A DNA stretch of 64,000 nt, taken from positions 71,989-135,988 of the forward strand of contig NZ_SOHH01000064.1 in the NCBI RefSeq assembly GCF_004403515.1, read 5' to 3'. The position numbers and the translations under genes were made by a program. This DNA comes from Cryobacterium fucosi. Its GTDB lineage: Bacteria > Actinomycetota > Actinomycetes > Actinomycetales > Microbacteriaceae. Shown here piece after piece: positions 63,447-64,000 of the stretch. The notes under the pieces were generated by a model, which saw nothing but the letters and a program-made list of their open reading frames with translations, did no database searches and was not told where the DNA came from. Within the stretch, counting starts at the first letter, position 1. The number at the start of each line of letters is the position of its first letter.

Positions 63447-64000
63447 ATGTCCACTCAAATCAAGCTCGCCGTCATCCCAGGCGACGGGATCGGCCCCGAG
63501 GTCGTCGCGGAAGCAGTCAAGGTGCTGGGCGCCGCGACGGCGGTCGACGACGTCACCTTCGACCTGACCTGGTTCTCGCTCGGGGCCGCCCGGTTCCTCG
63601 AAACCGGCGATGTGCTCACCGACGACGACCTCGCGTCCATCGCCGCGCACGACGCAATCCTGCTCGGAGCCGTCGGCGGCGTGCCCGGAGACCCTCGCCT
63701 GGCCAACGCGAGCATCGAACGCGGGCTGCTGCTCAAACTGCGCTTCTCCCTCGATCACTACGTCAACCTGCGGCCCAGCGTTCTCTTCCCCGGGGTGCCG
63801 AGCCCGCTGGCCGCTCCCGGCAACGTCGACTTCGTCGTCGTGCGGGAAGGGACCGAGGGACCCTATGTCGGCAACGGCGGCGCGATCCGCCAGGGCACGG
63901 CCCACGAGGTGGCTAACGAGGTGTCCGTCAACACGGCCTTCGGCGTCGAACGCGTCGTGCGGCACGCGTTCTCCGTTGCCCAGGCCAGGCCAGGCCGGCA
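63447..64000 (+). CDS. leuB: 3-isopropylmalate dehydrogenase, N-terminal part (3' end outside window)
   Basis: The first 184 codons of the leucine-synthesis enzyme that oxidatively decarboxylates 3-isopropylmalate with NAD+. Seen are [34 protein letters not shown], the substrate-binding [15 protein letters not shown] and [22 protein letters not shown] at 63447 has GGAG five bases before it. The frame is still open at the window end. Confidence 0.93.
   Translation, partial: MSTQIKLAVIPGDGIGPEVVAEAVKVLGAATAVDDVTFDLTWFSLGAARFLETGDVLTDDDLASIAAHDAILLGAVGGVPGDPRLANASIERGLLLKLRFSLDHYVNLRPSVLFPGVPSPLAAPGNVDFVVVREGTEGPYVGNGGAIRQGTAHEVANEVSVNTAFGVERVVRHAFSVAQARPGR

Overview
The window is high-GC DNA packed with genes on both strands. 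It encodes smpB-ssrA with an ANSNRTDFALAA tag, a CpaF/TadBC pilus locus without outer-membrane components, a biotin ECF transporter, ftsEX and many GTG starts. This fits an actinobacterium of the family Microbacteriaceae (a Cryobacterium-like genome). The family call is inference; no 16S rRNA gene is present.

Layout. 1-1407: tail of a cation efflux transporter, a DedA membrane protein and tRNA-Leu. 1478-4827: a 3-hydroxybutyrate utilisation locus with a frameshifted LysR regulator divergent from an MHS-type symporter and 3-hydroxybutyrate dehydrogenase. 5161-9824: a compact Tad/Flp pilus operon (ATPase, TadB, TadC, pilin-like peptide, three pseudopilin-like proteins). 9911-12325: an EamA transporter with an internal deletion, a deazaflavin-type oxidoreductase and an MFS transporter. 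12399-16980: prfB, ftsE, ftsX, smpB and ssrA. 17071-24724: a beta-propeller phosphoesterase, a SulP transporter, the NO-response pair nsrR-hmp, a lipoprotein and hisN. 24841-27081: tRNA-Lys followed by a small, compositionally different module (a SpeD-like protein translationally coupled to an acyltransferase-like protein) beside the wreckage of a CitB-type two-component system. 27329-30551: a glycine-betaine ABC operon. 30646-34585: flavodoxin, DUF1801 protein, hydrolase and bioN-bioM-bioY. 34631-37869: a GH15 glycosidase divergent from a glucose-6-phosphate dehydrogenase paralogue. 38729-44239: a TetR-controlled MMPL/YhgE export operon. 44250-47495: a TIM-barrel protein and an OtsA-OtsB fusion for trehalose synthesis. 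47541-52832: ilvD-ilvB-ilvN-ilvC. 52897-56608: a DUF998 protein and two secreted phosphatases in overlapping frames. 56735-59172: a zinc alcohol dehydrogenase, two small membrane proteins and a DoxX protein. 59270-64000: serA, a TetR/MFS drug-efflux pair, a DUF6458 protein and the start of leuB.

Two architectural themes stand out. First, a family of short repeats with a TCGAC-GGGC-TCGACC core sits in four intergenic regions in both orientations, once inside the ilv operon. Second, several genes carry a TAnnnT hexamer 6-7 bases before the start codon with little or no Shine-Dalgarno sequence, as expected for leaderless transcripts.

Several loci are eroded (LysR frameshift, EamA internal deletion, response regulator without its switch threonine, kinase reduced to its last 80 codons, otsA without a normal start codon). 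The best candidate for something undescribed is the SpeD-like/acyltransferase-like pair at 25020-26170 next to tRNA-Lys. All functional calls rest on reading motifs by eye; no database search was run.
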